A DNA stretch of 64,000 bases, taken from Streptomyces profundus (GTDB lineage: Bacteria > Actinomycetota > Actinomycetes > Streptomycetales > Streptomycetaceae). The notes beneath the pieces were generated by a model, which had not been told where the DNA came from, searched no databases, and saw nothing but the letters and a program-made list of their open reading frames with translations. The stretch is from the NCBI RefSeq assembly GCF_020740535.1, contig NZ_CP082362.1:6755501-6819500 (forward strand), in the 5' to 3' direction. The first letter of the stretch is position 1. Every line of letters starts with the position of its first letter. Below are positions 1 through 8,774 of this stretch, piece after piece. The position numbers and the translations under genes were made by a program.

Positions 1-1
1 G

Positions 2-376
2 TTGCGTGACACCGGGCTGAACAAGCACCGGGTGCGTGAGCTCAGCCGCCGCTGGCGGCTGCCCACTTGGGACAAGCCCGCCACGCCCTGCCTGGCCAGT
101 CGTATCAGGCACGGAGTGACCGTCACCGCCCCCCGGCTGGCGCGGGTGGCGCGTGCGGAGATCGCCGTTCGGGCCGCGCTCGCCGACGCCGGTTTGCGCG
201 TGCGGGACCTGCGGGTGCGCGACCTCGGCGAGGACGCCCGCGTCGAGGTGGATCGCGATCTCGTCGGGGCGGTCGATCCGCTTCCCGGCGTGCGGGCGGC
301 CGTGCGGGCGGCGGGGTTCGTCACGGGCGAGATCCGGGTCGCCGCCTTCCGCAGCGGGAGCCTGCACTCGGGCTGA
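2..376 (+). CDS. larE: LarE-type sulfur transferase, C-terminal part (cut by window edge)
   Basis: Partial gene: the 5' part lies left of the window. The visible 124 residues match the C-terminal half of LarE, the ATP-dependent sacrificial sulfur transferase. LarE converts pyridinium dicarboxylate mononucleotide to the thio-acid form during synthesis of the nickel-pincer cofactor of lactate racemase. The diagnostic stretch is LPTWDKPATPCLASR at about residues 20-34, which contains the cysteine that donates sulfur in Cys-type LarE proteins, followed by the small alpha/beta tail typical of the family. The N-terminal PP-loop ATP-binding domain is not in view. Family assignment is firm; the pathway role is inferred because no larB or larC is visible. 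Confidence 0.85.
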   Translation: MRDTGLNKHRVRELSRRWRLPTWDKPATPCLASRIRHGVTVTAPRLARVARAEIAVRAALADAGLRVRDLRVRDLGEDARVEVDRDLVGAVDPLPGVRAAVRAAGFVTGEIRVAAFRSGSLHSG

Positions 377-527
377 CGGAGCGGACGCGCCTTTGCTCTG
401 GCTGACCCCGTTTGAACGGGCGGCACGCCGAAGGAGCCGCCGAACGGGCATCCCGAGCGGGTGCACGACATCGGGGTCTTCGAGGTCAACTCGGAGCCAC
501 ACCACGCGACACGCACCCGACGCGCTC

Positions 528-644
528 GAAGGTCTCCACTGCTACGGACGTGGGCCCGAGGAGAACCACCGGGACCGCAACGACGGCTGCGATGTCGGCG
601 CATACGTCTCCACCGTCACGGACCAGTGGACTGTTCCCTGGCCG
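528..644 (+). pseudogene. Remnant of a GH2 (LacZ-type) beta-galactosidase
   Basis: One frame reads GLHCYGRGPEENHRDRNDG and then about 20 residues (to about 640) that still resemble the last beta-sandwich of LacZ-type beta-galactosidases, where YGRGPxENxxDR is a hallmark. No start, catalytic domain or continuous reading frame remains, and the match decays after DQWTVPW. I infer a degraded 3' fragment of a lost beta-galactosidase gene next to an intact xylanase gene. The rest of 377-1096 shows no other gene; its right end carries the GH30 promoter region. Confidence 0.5.
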
Positions 645-1007
645 GCGGGCACCGACCGTCACGGTCCGGCGCGAATGGCGCGCTGTGGCGGCGATCCCGA
701 GGCACGTCCCGGAGCGCCGCGCGGGCACGAGGTTTCCATCGGTGCCGCGTCGGGTTTAGGCGCTGTCGACGACGGCTCCAGCTCTTTCCTTCGGCTCGGC
801 GGTATAGAAAAGGAATTCCATCCGGCTTCATGCCGGGAGGGCTTGACGGCAGTTCTTCGGGACGTTAATTTGCGGAACAGTCAAGATCTTGGCCATCCGA
901 TGGTGGTCACATGATTCTTGTGGCCTCCCTGTGGTGTTTTGGAGCTCGGGGAGACTTCTGCTCTCTGGTCCTTCGGCGACCAGTTCTGTCGAAGATCATG
1001 GATATGT

Positions 1008-1023
1008 TTGGGAGCGCTCCCAA
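1008..1023. promoter_or_regulatory. CebR-type LacI-family operator
   Basis: A perfect 16-bp palindrome, TTGGGAGCGCTCCCAA, lies 73 bases before the GH30 start codon. Its 14-bp core TGGGAGCGCTCCCA is identical to the operator known for CebR, the cellooligosaccharide-responsive LacI-family repressor of streptomycetes. The regulator is not encoded next to it, so control in trans is inferred. Confidence 0.8.
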
Positions 1024-1096
1024 TGCGTGTGGAACGCTGCCTGTCGGGTGGGCGAAAAAGGTGCGCGTCAGCGCTGACTTCCACTAGGAGAAGAAC

Positions 1097-2866
1097 ATGA
1101 CGCAGGACGAGAACGGGCGCGATGGTGCGCCGCGTAGGTCTCCGAGTCGGAGATCCGTTCTGACGACGCTGGGGACCCTCCCGGTCCTCACCACCGCGGC
1201 CTCCGCCGTGGGCGTCTCCGGGGCCAGGGCCGCGACGGTCGCCGCCACCGCGGTGATCGACCCGTCGGCTCAGCGGCAGACGATCCGGGGCTTCGGAGGC
1301 ATGGCTCACGCGGCCTGGATCGGCGATCTGACCGCTGCTCAGCGTGATACCGCGTTCGGCAACGGGGAGGGGCGACTCGGTTTCTCCGTGTTGCGAATCC
1401 CCGTTCCCGAGAACCAGGCGGACTGGAGCCGTGACGTGGCTACGGCACGGCGGGCCATCGAACTGGGTGCGACCGTCATCGCGTCCCCCTGGAACCCTCC
1501 GGCGCACATGATCGAGACATTCGTCCGGGGGAGTCAGACCGACGCGAAGCGCCTCAGGTACGACATGTATGGCGCCTATGCGCAGCACCTGAACGACTTC
1601 AACACGCATCTCAGGAACAACGGGGTGGATCTGTATGCCATATCGGTACAGAATGAGCCCGACTACGCGCACGACTGGACGTGGTGGACCCCGAACGAGA
1701 TGCTCCGCTTCATGCGGGAGAACGCGGGCTCGATCAACACCCGTGTCATCGCTCCGGAGTCCTTCCAGTACCTGAAGAACATCTCGGATCCGATCCTCAA
1801 TGATGCCCAGGCGCTCGCCAATATGGACATCCTCGGGGCGCACCTCTACGGTACGCAGTTCTCGAACTTCCCCTATCCCCTCTTCAAGCAGAGGGGTGCG
1901 GGAAAGGAGCTGTGGATGACCGAGGTCTACTATCCCAACAGCAGCGACTCGGCGGATCTGTGGCCCCAGGCGCTCGATGTCGGGGAGCATATACACCGCG
2001 CCATGGTCGATGCCGAGTTCCAGGCCTATGTGTGGTGGTACATCCGACGGGGCTACAGCCCCATGCGGGAGGATGGCCAGATCAGCAAGCGGGGCGCGAA
2101 CATGGCGCAGTTCGCGCGTTTCGTCCGCCCCGGGTACGTGCGGATCGAGGCGACGGCGAACCCGGCGTCCAACCTCTATGTCTCGGCGTACCGGGGCGGC
2201 GAATCCAACGTCGTCGTCGTCGCCATCAACAAGGGCACCTCCGCGGTGAACCAGCAGTTCTCCCTGGCCAATACCTCCGCGTCCAGCGCCACGTACTGGC
2301 TGACCGACGCCAGCCGGAACGTCGCGCCGCAGGGCACCGTGAACGTCTCCAACGGCAGCTTCACCGCGGCACTGCCCGCGCGAAGCATCACGACTTTCGT
2401 GACCAGCGTGAGCGGCGGTTCCCCCGGCGGCATCGACACGGGGGCGTGGTACGTGCTGGTGAACAGGAACAGTGGCAAGGCGTTGGACCTGTACAACCTG
2501 GCGACCCAGGACGGGGCGCGGGTCACTCAGTGGTCGCGGAACGATCAGGCGCAGCAGCAATGGCAGTTCGTGGTCTCGGGAGACGGTTACCACCGGCTGA
2601 GGTCCCGTCACTCGGGGAAGGTCCTCGATGTGATGGACTGGTCGACCGCCGACGGCGCGGGCATCGTGCAGTGGACCGATCACAATGGCGCCAACCAGCA
2701 GTTCCGGGCCGTGGACTCCGGTGGCGGGCATGTGCGGTTGATCAACCGCAACAGTGGCAAGGCACTTGAGGTTCAGGATGCCGCCACCGGGGACGGTGCC
2801 AACATCGTCCAGTACACCGACCACGGTGGCGCCAACCAGCAGTGGCAACTGGCTCGGGTCGGTTGA
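1097..2866 (+). CDS. Secreted GH30 glucuronoxylanase-like hydrolase with ricin-type lectin domain
   Basis: Secreted glycoside hydrolase of family 30, closest in motifs to subfamily 8, whose members cut the xylan backbone next to glucuronic-acid branches. A twin-arginine-like leader (SRRSVLTTLG, residues 18-27) precedes the catalytic barrel at about 50-350. QNEPD (185-189) supplies the acid/base Glu187 and WMTEVYY the nucleophile Glu276. WWYIRRGYSPM around 313-323 is the segment that contacts the glucuronate in characterised relatives. A beta-sandwich follows to about 435. Residues 450-589 form a ricin-B/CBM13 trefoil with three QQW/QQF repeats. The start is fixed by AGGAG seven bases upstream. 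A CebR-type operator suggests induction by plant-polymer oligosaccharides. Exact substrate is inferred. Confidence 0.88.
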   Translation: MTQDENGRDGAPRRSPSRRSVLTTLGTLPVLTTAASAVGVSGARAATVAATAVIDPSAQRQTIRGFGGMAHAAWIGDLTAAQRDTAFGNGEGRLGFSVLRIPVPENQADWSRDVATARRAIELGATVIASPWNPPAHMIETFVRGSQTDAKRLRYDMYGAYAQHLNDFNTHLRNNGVDLYAISVQNEPDYAHDWTWWTPNEMLRFMRENAGSINTRVIAPESFQYLKNISDPILNDAQALANMDILGAHLYGTQFSNFPYPLFKQRGAGKELWMTEVYYPNSSDSADLWPQALDVGEHIHRAMVDAEFQAYVWWYIRRGYSPMREDGQISKRGANMAQFARFVRPGYVRIEATANPASNLYVSAYRGGESNVVVVAINKGTSAVNQQFSLANTSASSATYWLTDASRNVAPQGTVNVSNGSFTAALPARSITTFVTSVSGGSPGGIDTGAWYVLVNRNSGKALDLYNLATQDGARVTQWSRNDQAQQQWQFVVSGDGYHRLRSRHSGKVLDVMDWSTADGAGIVQWTDHNGANQQFRAVDSGGGHVRLINRNSGKALEVQDAATGDGANIVQYTDHGGANQQWQLARVG

Positions 2867-3187
2867 CCGGGGCGGATCATCCGCCGCGCACCGACAGCGC
2901 CTCACGACACGACGCCGCCCGAGGGGGATCCCGTGCCATCGGGCGGTGACGGCGCTCCGGCCCCACTTGGCACCGTCACGGGCGCCGGCCGAGGGCGCCA
3001 TCCACCAGGTCCAGCGGCGTGGGGCGCCCGGGATCGCTCACGAGCCGGCGGCACGCGGCGTCAGCCGTCCCCGTACGTGACGGACCGGTCTCCCAGCAGG
3101 TCCAACTCCGCGGGCCGAGCCGGCGGCACCGACGCGACAGGCACTGCTGGCTGCCGTGTGCTGCCAGAGTCCGGGCGCCACGCGTTG
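2867..3187. other. Intergenic stretch, no gene seen
   Basis: These 321 bases lie between the convergent GH30 and LysR genes. Open frames here have no recognisable protein similarity and no ribosome-binding site. Only weak GC-rich inverted repeats are present, none convincing as a terminator. Confidence 0.5.
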
Positions 3188-4135
3188 TCACCGTGCCCTT
3201 CCTGGCCGGTCCGACCGAACTCCATCGCTGGCCAAGGACGGCTCGGACACACCACGGTCGTGCCGCGTGGCGCGGGCGGCGGACGTCATGACCTCGACGA
3301 AGCCGTGCACGAGCGGGCCTCGGTCACGACGCCGCCATGCGACGACGAGCGGACTGGGTGCGACGCCCGCCACCGGAACGACGACGATCCCGGGGGCCCG
3401 GTTGATCGTCATCGGAGCGAGCCCGATCGCATCCGACCACCGAACGGCCTGAATACACTCCCGTACGGTCCGCACCGTGATGTCGGCGCCGGCTCCCTCC
3501 GCGGTTGTGTGGCCGCCGGCCCAGTAGCGCCGCCACAGCGCGTCGGCGGTGTCGGGGAGACGGAACCAGCGACGGTCCCGCAGGTCCTCCAGGCGCAGCA
3601 GCTCCCGAGTGGCGAGCGGGTCCGTGTCCCTCATGACGACACCGACCGGGTCCCGGCGGATCTCGGCGACCACGACCCCGGCGGCGTTGAACGGACCGCG
3701 CGTGACGGCGACATCGACGAGGCCCCGGCCGACGCCCACGGTCGGGTCGCTGAGGTCGCTCTCGACGATCCGGATGTCCACTCCGGGGTGGCGGGAGCGG
3801 AACGTGTCGATCAGTCTGCGCCCGGCACGGTCCACGCTGTCGGCCAGCGTCCCGATCGTCAGGCTGCGCGCACCGGCTGCCCGTGACATCAGGGACGGCA
3901 GGGACGCGACGCGCGCCAGTACCTCGCGTGCCTCCGGCAGCAGCGTGGCACCGGCCCGGGTGAGGGCCATGCCACGGGCGGAACGTGTGAACAACTCGAC
4001 GCCCAGCTCGCGCTCCAGGCGCTGGATCGCCCTGCTCAGCGGTGGCTGCGACATGCGCAGCCGATTCGCGGCCCGGCCCACGTTGAGCTCTTCAGCCACC
4101 GCGACGAAGTAGCCGAGAGAACGCAGGTCCACCAC
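3188..4135 (-). CDS. LysR-family transcriptional regulator
   Basis: LysR-type regulator of about 315 residues. The N-terminus DLRSLGYFVAVAEELNVGRA begins the winged helix-turn-helix, and the recognition helix lies around MSQPPLSRAIQRLE. An effector-binding domain follows (IGTLADSVDRAG onward). A GTG at 4135 (or the adjacent one at 4132) is preferred because family members start right before this segment and GGAGA lies upstream; an in-frame ATG at 4165 is the alternative. The frame stays open far upstream, but that part is only antisense to the next genes. It is divergent from the CMD/metallo-hydrolase pair, which it probably controls. Confidence 0.85.
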   Translation of the reverse strand: MVDLRSLGYFVAVAEELNVGRAANRLRMSQPPLSRAIQRLERELGVELFTRSARGMALTRAGATLLPEAREVLARVASLPSLMSRAAGARSLTIGTLADSVDRAGRRLIDTFRSRHPGVDIRIVESDLSDPTVGVGRGLVDVAVTRGPFNAAGVVVAEIRRDPVGVVMRDTDPLATRELLRLEDLRDRRWFRLPDTADALWRRYWAGGHTTAEGAGADITVRTVRECIQAVRWSDAIGLAPMTINRAPGIVVVPVAGVAPSPLVVAWRRRDRGPLVHGFVEVMTSAARATRHDRGVSEPSLASDGVRSDRPGRAR

Positions 4136-4238
4136 CCCACAACCATACTCTCCGGGTATCGCCATACCGATCAGGTGTTGGACCGCGGCCCGCGACCGAA
4201 GGTGCAATCGAGGGGTGAACCATGAAAAGGAAGCAGCC

Positions 4239-4661
4239 ATGCTGCGCACCCGGACCGAACGTGGCGGCGCGGTCTTCGCCGAGACCCTCGGAGTCAGCGC
4301 GAGCGAGTCTCCCGGCGCGCTCTCGGAACGGGTCGGCAGCCGGTTCTCCGAGGAGGCCATACTCGCGGCGGGGGGCCCGGCGTGGCACGATCCCGCCCTT
4401 GACGACCGCAGCCGTAGTGCCGCGATCCTCACCGCGCTGACCTGTGAGGGGGTGGGCGGCACCAGGCTCACCACACAGCTGGAGCGCGCGGTGCGCGTCG
4501 GGCTCGACCAGCCGGCGCTGGAGGTGCTCACCGTGCTGCTGTCGCTGTACGTCGGCCAGGCGCGCACATCCGTGGCGGCCGAGGAGATCCACCGCTTCTT
4601 CCTGCGGCGCCGGCCGGAAGCCACGCCGGACGCGGTTTCGGAAGGGCGTGACGCGTCGTGA
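4239..4661 (+). CDS. Carboxymuconolactone decarboxylase family protein
   Basis: A 140-residue AhpD/CMD-like all-helical protein. The stretch ILTALTCEGVGGTRLTTQLERAVRVGL resembles the core helices of gamma-carboxymuconolactone decarboxylases. The usual CxxC pair of peroxidase-type AhpD is absent, so a lactone-type or unknown activity is more likely than antioxidant function. The ATG at 4239 has AAAGGAAG just upstream; an ATG 24 bases earlier lacks a site. Its last four bases overlap the next gene (GTGA), so the two are translationally coupled. The divergent LysR gene is the likely regulator. Confidence 0.7.
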   Translation: MLRTRTERGGAVFAETLGVSASESPGALSERVGSRFSEEAILAAGGPAWHDPALDDRSRSAAILTALTCEGVGGTRLTTQLERAVRVGLDQPALEVLTVLLSLYVGQARTSVAAEEIHRFFLRRRPEATPDAVSEGRDAS

Positions 4662-5587
4662 TCTACGTGCTGGCCGGCGCCGTGTTCGCCGGCGTCGCCG
4701 CCTCGCTCCTCGCGATCAGGTCCTTCCGGCCCGCGCCGTTGCCCGCGCCGGCGCCGTGGACGGACCCGCTGCCGGCCGCACAGCCACCCGCCGGCATGGC
4801 GATCTACCAGCTGCCGACGGGAACATACGAGAATCGAGCGCTCCTGGCCTATCGCGGTGGATCCCTCAGCGACGTCCGAAGGTTCGCGGCAACCGCCGTG
4901 CTCGTCCGGCATCCGGGAGGCGATCTGCTGATCGACGCGGGGTTCGGTGCGAACGTCGACACCCACATCGCGGCCATGCCGTCCTACAGACGTACCCCGC
5001 ACGAACTCGGCACCACGGTTCTGGACCAGTTGCGGGCGAAGAACTACGACATGGCACGGCTGCGGGGCGTCGTCATCACCCACGCGCACTGGGACCACGT
5101 CAGCGGCCTGGCGGACCTCGACGTGCCGATCTGGATGAACCCGGCGGAGAGCCGCTACGTCGAACGCGCGAAGGACGCCGCGGTGTTCCGTGACATCGCG
5201 AACCAACGCGAGATCCACCACTACACGTTCGACGGACCGCCGTATCTCGGCTTTCCGCACAGCCATGACGTCCACCGGGACGGCTCGGTGGTCGTCGTCG
5301 AGGCAGGAGGGCACACGGACGGGTCAGTCGTGGTCTTCGTGAACCTCCCGGACGGCCGCCGGTTCGCGTTCATCGGTGACCTGACCTGGCAGCGGGAGGG
5401 TGTGACCCTCCGCGCGGAACGGCCGAGGTTGCTGCGGATGCTGGCGGATGTCCAGCCGGCGCGGGTGCGCGAGGGCCTCCTACGCGTCATCGCCCTGGCG
5501 GACCGGTTGCACGTGGTTCCCGCCCACGATGTCCGGGCGTACGAGCCGATTCCGCGGTGGTCCTCCAGCGACCACGACGGCGGGTAG
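4658..5587 (+). CDS. Membrane-anchored metallo-beta-lactamase-fold hydrolase
   Basis: A 309-residue protein with an N-terminal hydrophobic segment (residues 1-20) and a proline-rich linker, so probably anchored outside or secreted. The metallo-beta-lactamase fold starts near residue 65. The metal-binding HxHxDH motif is THAHWDH at 141-147, and further ligands are plausible in GGHTDGS, IGDLTW and PAHD. The closest type is lactonase or arylsulfatase-like hydrolases, but substrate cannot be read from sequence. The start GTG overlaps the stop of the CMD-family gene. Pairing with a lactone-type CMD protein and a LysR gene suggests a small catabolic unit. Confidence 0.78.
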   Translation: MIYVLAGAVFAGVAASLLAIRSFRPAPLPAPAPWTDPLPAAQPPAGMAIYQLPTGTYENRALLAYRGGSLSDVRRFAATAVLVRHPGGDLLIDAGFGANVDTHIAAMPSYRRTPHELGTTVLDQLRAKNYDMARLRGVVITHAHWDHVSGLADLDVPIWMNPAESRYVERAKDAAVFRDIANQREIHHYTFDGPPYLGFPHSHDVHRDGSVVVVEAGGHTDGSVVVFVNLPDGRRFAFIGDLTWQREGVTLRAERPRLLRMLADVQPARVREGLLRVIALADRLHVVPAHDVRAYEPIPRWSSSDHDGG

Positions 5588-5637
5588 CCCCTCACCCCGC
5601 GCTCGCCCGGGTCTCTGAGGTCTCCGCGCGGCGCAGA

Positions 5638-5850
5638 ATGACCAAGGAGGAGATCCACCGCGTGATCGAACCGCTCGGCTCGATCAGCACGACCCTCGCC
5701 ACCGCGGACCCGGAGGCGAAGGCCGACGTCTACCGCAGTCCGGGCCTGACCCCGACCTACCGGCCCCAGAAACAACTCGTGCGGGTCGAGGCTAGCCTCG
5801 ACCCGCACGAATTGGGGATAAAGTCCGTGTGGAGAAGTGGACTCCGGTAC
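5638..5850 (+). pseudogene. C-terminal remnant of a large serine recombinase
   Basis: The frame beginning MTKEEIHRVIEPLG and running through ADPEAKADVYRSPGLTPTY to VEASLDPHELG is the extreme C-terminus of a large serine recombinase. It aligns with the better preserved tail at 24.75-25.22 kb (MTRQEIRDLVDALG ... ADPADKAEVYRQLGLRLTY). The catalytic and zinc-ribbon domains are gone. The remainder of 5588-5901 holds nothing else recognisable. Confidence 0.65.
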
Positions 5851-5901
5851 GGCTGCCGAAGCCCGCTCACCGCCCTGGGCCTCCGTTTCAGCGGGATGTC
5901 G

Positions 5902-6096
5902 TCATTCCACGATGTGAATGGCCAGGGCCGGGCAAACCGCTGTGGCGTGCCGGACGTCCTCCTCGTCGCTTGTACCCGGGGTTGCGGTGATGAGGACGGC
6001 GATGCCGTCCTCATCACGCTGGTCGAAGACCTCGGGGGCGGCCACCACACACTGGCCGGAGGCCACGCACCTGTCCTGATCGAGGGAAACCTTCAT
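5902..6096 (-). CDS. 3Fe-4S ferredoxin, P450 partner
   Basis: A 64-residue ferredoxin. Cysteines at 10, 16 and 55 in the C-x5-C ... CP arrangement fit the single 3Fe-4S cluster of the small ferredoxins that feed electrons to actinobacterial P450s. The start ATG has GAGGAG five bases upstream. It follows the P450 gene on the same strand after an 88-base gap, and a ferredoxin reductase lies upstream of the P450, so it very likely shuttles electrons from that reductase to that P450. Confidence 0.92.
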   Translation of the reverse strand: MKVSLDQDRCVASGQCVVAAPEVFDQRDEDGIAVLITATPGTSDEEDVRHATAVCPALAIHIVE

Positions 6097-6184
6097 ACAT
6101 ACTCCTCAGTCTCTTGTGAACGCTTGGCGAACAGCGGGCAGTTGAGGGAGCGAGCGGGACGGAACCGCGTTCCCTCCGCGGCGC

Positions 6185-7408
6185 CTACCAGGTGACGGGT
6201 AGCTCGTAGACGCCGTAGACCGATCCGTCGTGTTTGAAGGGGATGTCGTCCAGCTCGGCGGCGAGCCGCAGGGTGGGGATACGCCGGTACAGCGTTCCGT
6301 AGACGATGTGCAGTTCCAGCCGGGCGAGCGGTTGGCCCAGGCACTGGTGGACGCCGAAGCCGAAGGCGACGTGATGCCTCGCGTCGCGGTGGATGTCCAG
6401 TTGGTCGGGGTGCTCAGGGAAGGCCAGGGGATCCCGGTTGCCGATATCGTTGGCGAAGATCAGCCCCTCGCCGGCCCGGATGGTCTCGCCGGCGATCTCG
6501 ATGTCCTCCAGCGCCACGCGACGCCGTCCGCTGTGGGTGATATGCAGATAGCGCAGCAGCTCCTCAACCGCCCCGGCGATGAGCCGGGGGTCGTCCGTCT
6601 CGCGCAGCGCCGCCAGTTGGTCGGGGTGCCGCAGCAGGGCGAGGGTGCCAAGCGCGATCATGTTGGCCGTGGTCTCGTGACCGGCGATCAGCAGCAGCAC
6701 ACCCATCTGGGCCGCCTCCAGCCGGGTCAGCTCGCCGGCCAGGACACGTTCGGCCAACTGGGAGAGCAGGTCGTCCTTGGGCCGACGCGACTTCTCGGCC
6801 ACCAGGGAGTCCAGGTACTCGGCCAGCCGGCCGTGGGCGACCAACCGCTGTTCCTGCGTCACATCCCGGTTGATGATCGTCTTGCTGTTCTCCTGGAAGA
6901 AGTCGTGGTCGGCGTAGGGGACGCCCAGCAGTTCGCAGATCACCAGGGAGGGCACCGGGAGCGCGAACGCCTCCACCAGATCGACCGGTTTGGGACCGGA
7001 CAGAAGCTCGTCGACGAGTTCGTTCACGATCTGCCGCACTCGTGGTCGCATCGCCTCCACCCGCTTGATGGCGAACGGCGCCGTGACCATCCGCCGAAGC
7101 CGGGCGTGTTCCGGGTCGTCCATCAGGATGAACCCGATGGTGTTGCCCTGAGGTGGGACAGGCGCCGAACTCGGGTACCCGGGCCGCGTGATGTCAGCGC
7201 TGACCCTCGGGTCCGCCATCAGCGCGCGCTGCTCCGCATACCGGGTGACCAACCAGGGGGTACTGCCGTCCCACAGGCTGACGCGGGTGAAGGGGCCCTC
7301 CTGTTGGCGCTCCAGCAGCGGTGGTGGGGGGTCGAACGGGCAACCGCTCGCGCGGGGCATCGGAAAGAGTGGCAGCTCGGCCGAGGCCGAGGACGTGGTC
7401 TCGATCAT
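6185..7408 (-). CDS. Cytochrome P450 (CYP105-like)
   Basis: A 407-residue bacterial class I P450 monooxygenase. The oxygen-binding I-helix motif is AGHETT (242-247), the K-helix ExxR is EELLR (282-286), and the heme loop FGFGVHQCLG has the axial cysteine at about 356. Overall length, the N-terminal LPLFPMPRASGCPFDPPP and the rest resemble CYP105-type enzymes, which hydroxylate xenobiotics or natural products; the substrate is unknown. The ATG at 7408 has GAAGGGA upstream. It sits between ferredoxin reductase and ferredoxin genes on the same strand, under a TetR gene, giving a self-sufficient monooxygenase operon. Confidence 0.93.
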   Translation of the reverse strand: MIETTSSASAELPLFPMPRASGCPFDPPPPLLERQQEGPFTRVSLWDGSTPWLVTRYAEQRALMADPRVSADITRPGYPSSAPVPPQGNTIGFILMDDPEHARLRRMVTAPFAIKRVEAMRPRVRQIVNELVDELLSGPKPVDLVEAFALPVPSLVICELLGVPYADHDFFQENSKTIINRDVTQEQRLVAHGRLAEYLDSLVAEKSRRPKDDLLSQLAERVLAGELTRLEAAQMGVLLLIAGHETTANMIALGTLALLRHPDQLAALRETDDPRLIAGAVEELLRYLHITHSGRRRVALEDIEIAGETIRAGEGLIFANDIGNRDPLAFPEHPDQLDIHRDARHHVAFGFGVHQCLGQPLARLELHIVYGTLYRRIPTLRLAAELDDIPFKHDGSVYGVYELPVTW

Positions 7409-7556
7409 GGCGTCCCTTCGTCGTGTGGGGTTGGGGCTGTCGCGGGGCCGGCACCGGGAAGGCGCACCGGACCCGCGTCGCTGAGACGCGGCGGATGTCA
7501 GCGGCATGCGGGGGGAGTCGCACCTGCGGGAGGAAGGTGGGCGGGTCCGCGGGCGT

Positions 7557-8774
7557 CTATGCCGGGGAGATGACCGACCAGTCGTGGATGACGTCCCGTC
7601 TCAGGCGGCGTGCCTGTTTCGGCATGTTCCAGCCCAGGACACCGGTGACCACTTCCCTGCGCCGGTAGACGGCGACGAAGCGGCGCTCGACGACACTGCC
7701 CTCGGCGATCTCGACCTCGTCTTCGGCGGAGGGCACGCCGTACACCTGGATGCGGGCGTCGAACTGGTCGGTCCAGAAGTAGGGGACGGGGCAGTAGGGT
7801 CGCTCGTCACCCAGCAGCGCGCCGGCCACGGCGATCGCCTGCTCGGTGGCGTTGGTGCGGTTCTCCAGCTGGACATAGGTGTTGAACCCCTGGTGGTGCC
7901 AGCGGGCCACGTCGCTGGCGGCGTAGACGCCCTCGGCCGCCCGGCAGTACGCGTCGCAGACCAGCCCACCGTCCGTGCACATCCGACCGCCGTCCAGCCA
8001 GGCGGTGTTCGGCTCGCCGCCGATGGCGACGACCACCACGTCCGCCGGCAGGACCTCGCCGGTGCCCAGCCGCACACCGGTGGCCCTGCCTCGGTCCTCG
8101 GCCAGGCCGTCCACCGCGATCCCCGGGCGGAGCCGTACTCCGCGCTCGGTGTGCAGAGCGGCCAGCTGCGCCGCTACCACGGGGCCGAGCCGCCCGGTCA
8201 TGGGCGCCGGCTGCGGGCCCACCAGGGTGACGTCCAGCCCGCTGCCGCAGGCTGTGGCTGCGATCTCGCTCCCCAGCACACCGTCGCCCACGACAACCAA
8301 CCGCGTCGCGGTCCGCATCGCCGCGCGAAGCGCCAACGCGTCGTCCACGGTACGCAGGCAGTGGACGTTGGCGAGACCGTCCTGGCCCGGCAGCTTCCGA
8401 GCACGCAGCCCGGTCGCCACGACCACGCGGTCTGCCTGGAGGGCACGCGAGGACGTGGTGTGGACGGTCAGGTTCTCGGTATCCATTTCAACTGCCCGCT
8501 CACCGAGCAGGAGGTCCGCGTCCAACTCGTCCAGAGCGGAAGGCACCCGTAACCGTGTGCGTGTGACGTCCCAGTGACCGGAGAGAAGCTGCTTGGACAA
8601 CGGCGGTCGGTCGTATGGGATGTGGGGTTCGGCGCCGAGCACCGTCAGGGCACCCGAGTAGCCACGCCGGCGCAGCGCCTCCGCGGTGGTGAGCCCTGCG
8701 GCGGAGGCGCCGACGATGAGGACGCTCGACGGGGCGCTCAAGAGGGCATCCGGGAAGGAACGGCGTCCGGACAT
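7557..8774 (-). CDS. FAD-dependent ferredoxin reductase (P450 system)
   Basis: A 405-residue pyridine-nucleotide disulfide-oxidoreductase-fold protein of the ferredoxin/putidaredoxin-reductase type. A FAD-binding GASAAG (22-27) opens the protein, VVVGDGVLGSE marks the NAD(P)H-binding site, and YAASDVARW is the second FAD contact. The C-terminus is the reductase dimer domain. It should pass electrons from NAD(P)H to the ferredoxin encoded after the P450. The ATG at 8774 lies inside the TetR gene (37-base overlap); a TTG overlapping the TetR stop (TTGA) is an alternative start giving a shorter N-terminus. Either way translation is coupled to the regulator. Confidence 0.9.
   Translation of the reverse strand: MSGRRSFPDALLSAPSSVLIVGASAAGLTTAEALRRRGYSGALTVLGAEPHIPYDRPPLSKQLLSGHWDVTRTRLRVPSALDELDADLLLGERAVEMDTENLTVHTTSSRALQADRVVVATGLRARKLPGQDGLANVHCLRTVDDALALRAAMRTATRLVVVGDGVLGSEIAATACGSGLDVTLVGPQPAPMTGRLGPVVAAQLAALHTERGVRLRPGIAVDGLAEDRGRATGVRLGTGEVLPADVVVVAIGGEPNTAWLDGGRMCTDGGLVCDAYCRAAEGVYAASDVARWHHQGFNTYVQLENRTNATEQAIAVAGALLGDERPYCPVPYFWTDQFDARIQVYGVPSAEDEVEIAEGSVVERRFVAVYRRREVVTGVLGWNMPKQARRLRRDVIHDWSVISPA

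Noticed and set aside
881..3001. Long minus-strand open frame opposite the GH30 gene
   Set aside because: Composition is that of an antisense shadow, with no motif and no ribosome-binding site; the plus strand carries a clear catalytic protein.
4166..5314. Upstream extension of the LysR reading frame to over 700 codons
   Set aside because: It runs antisense through the CMD and metallo-hydrolase genes and has no family similarity; high G+C keeps the frame open.
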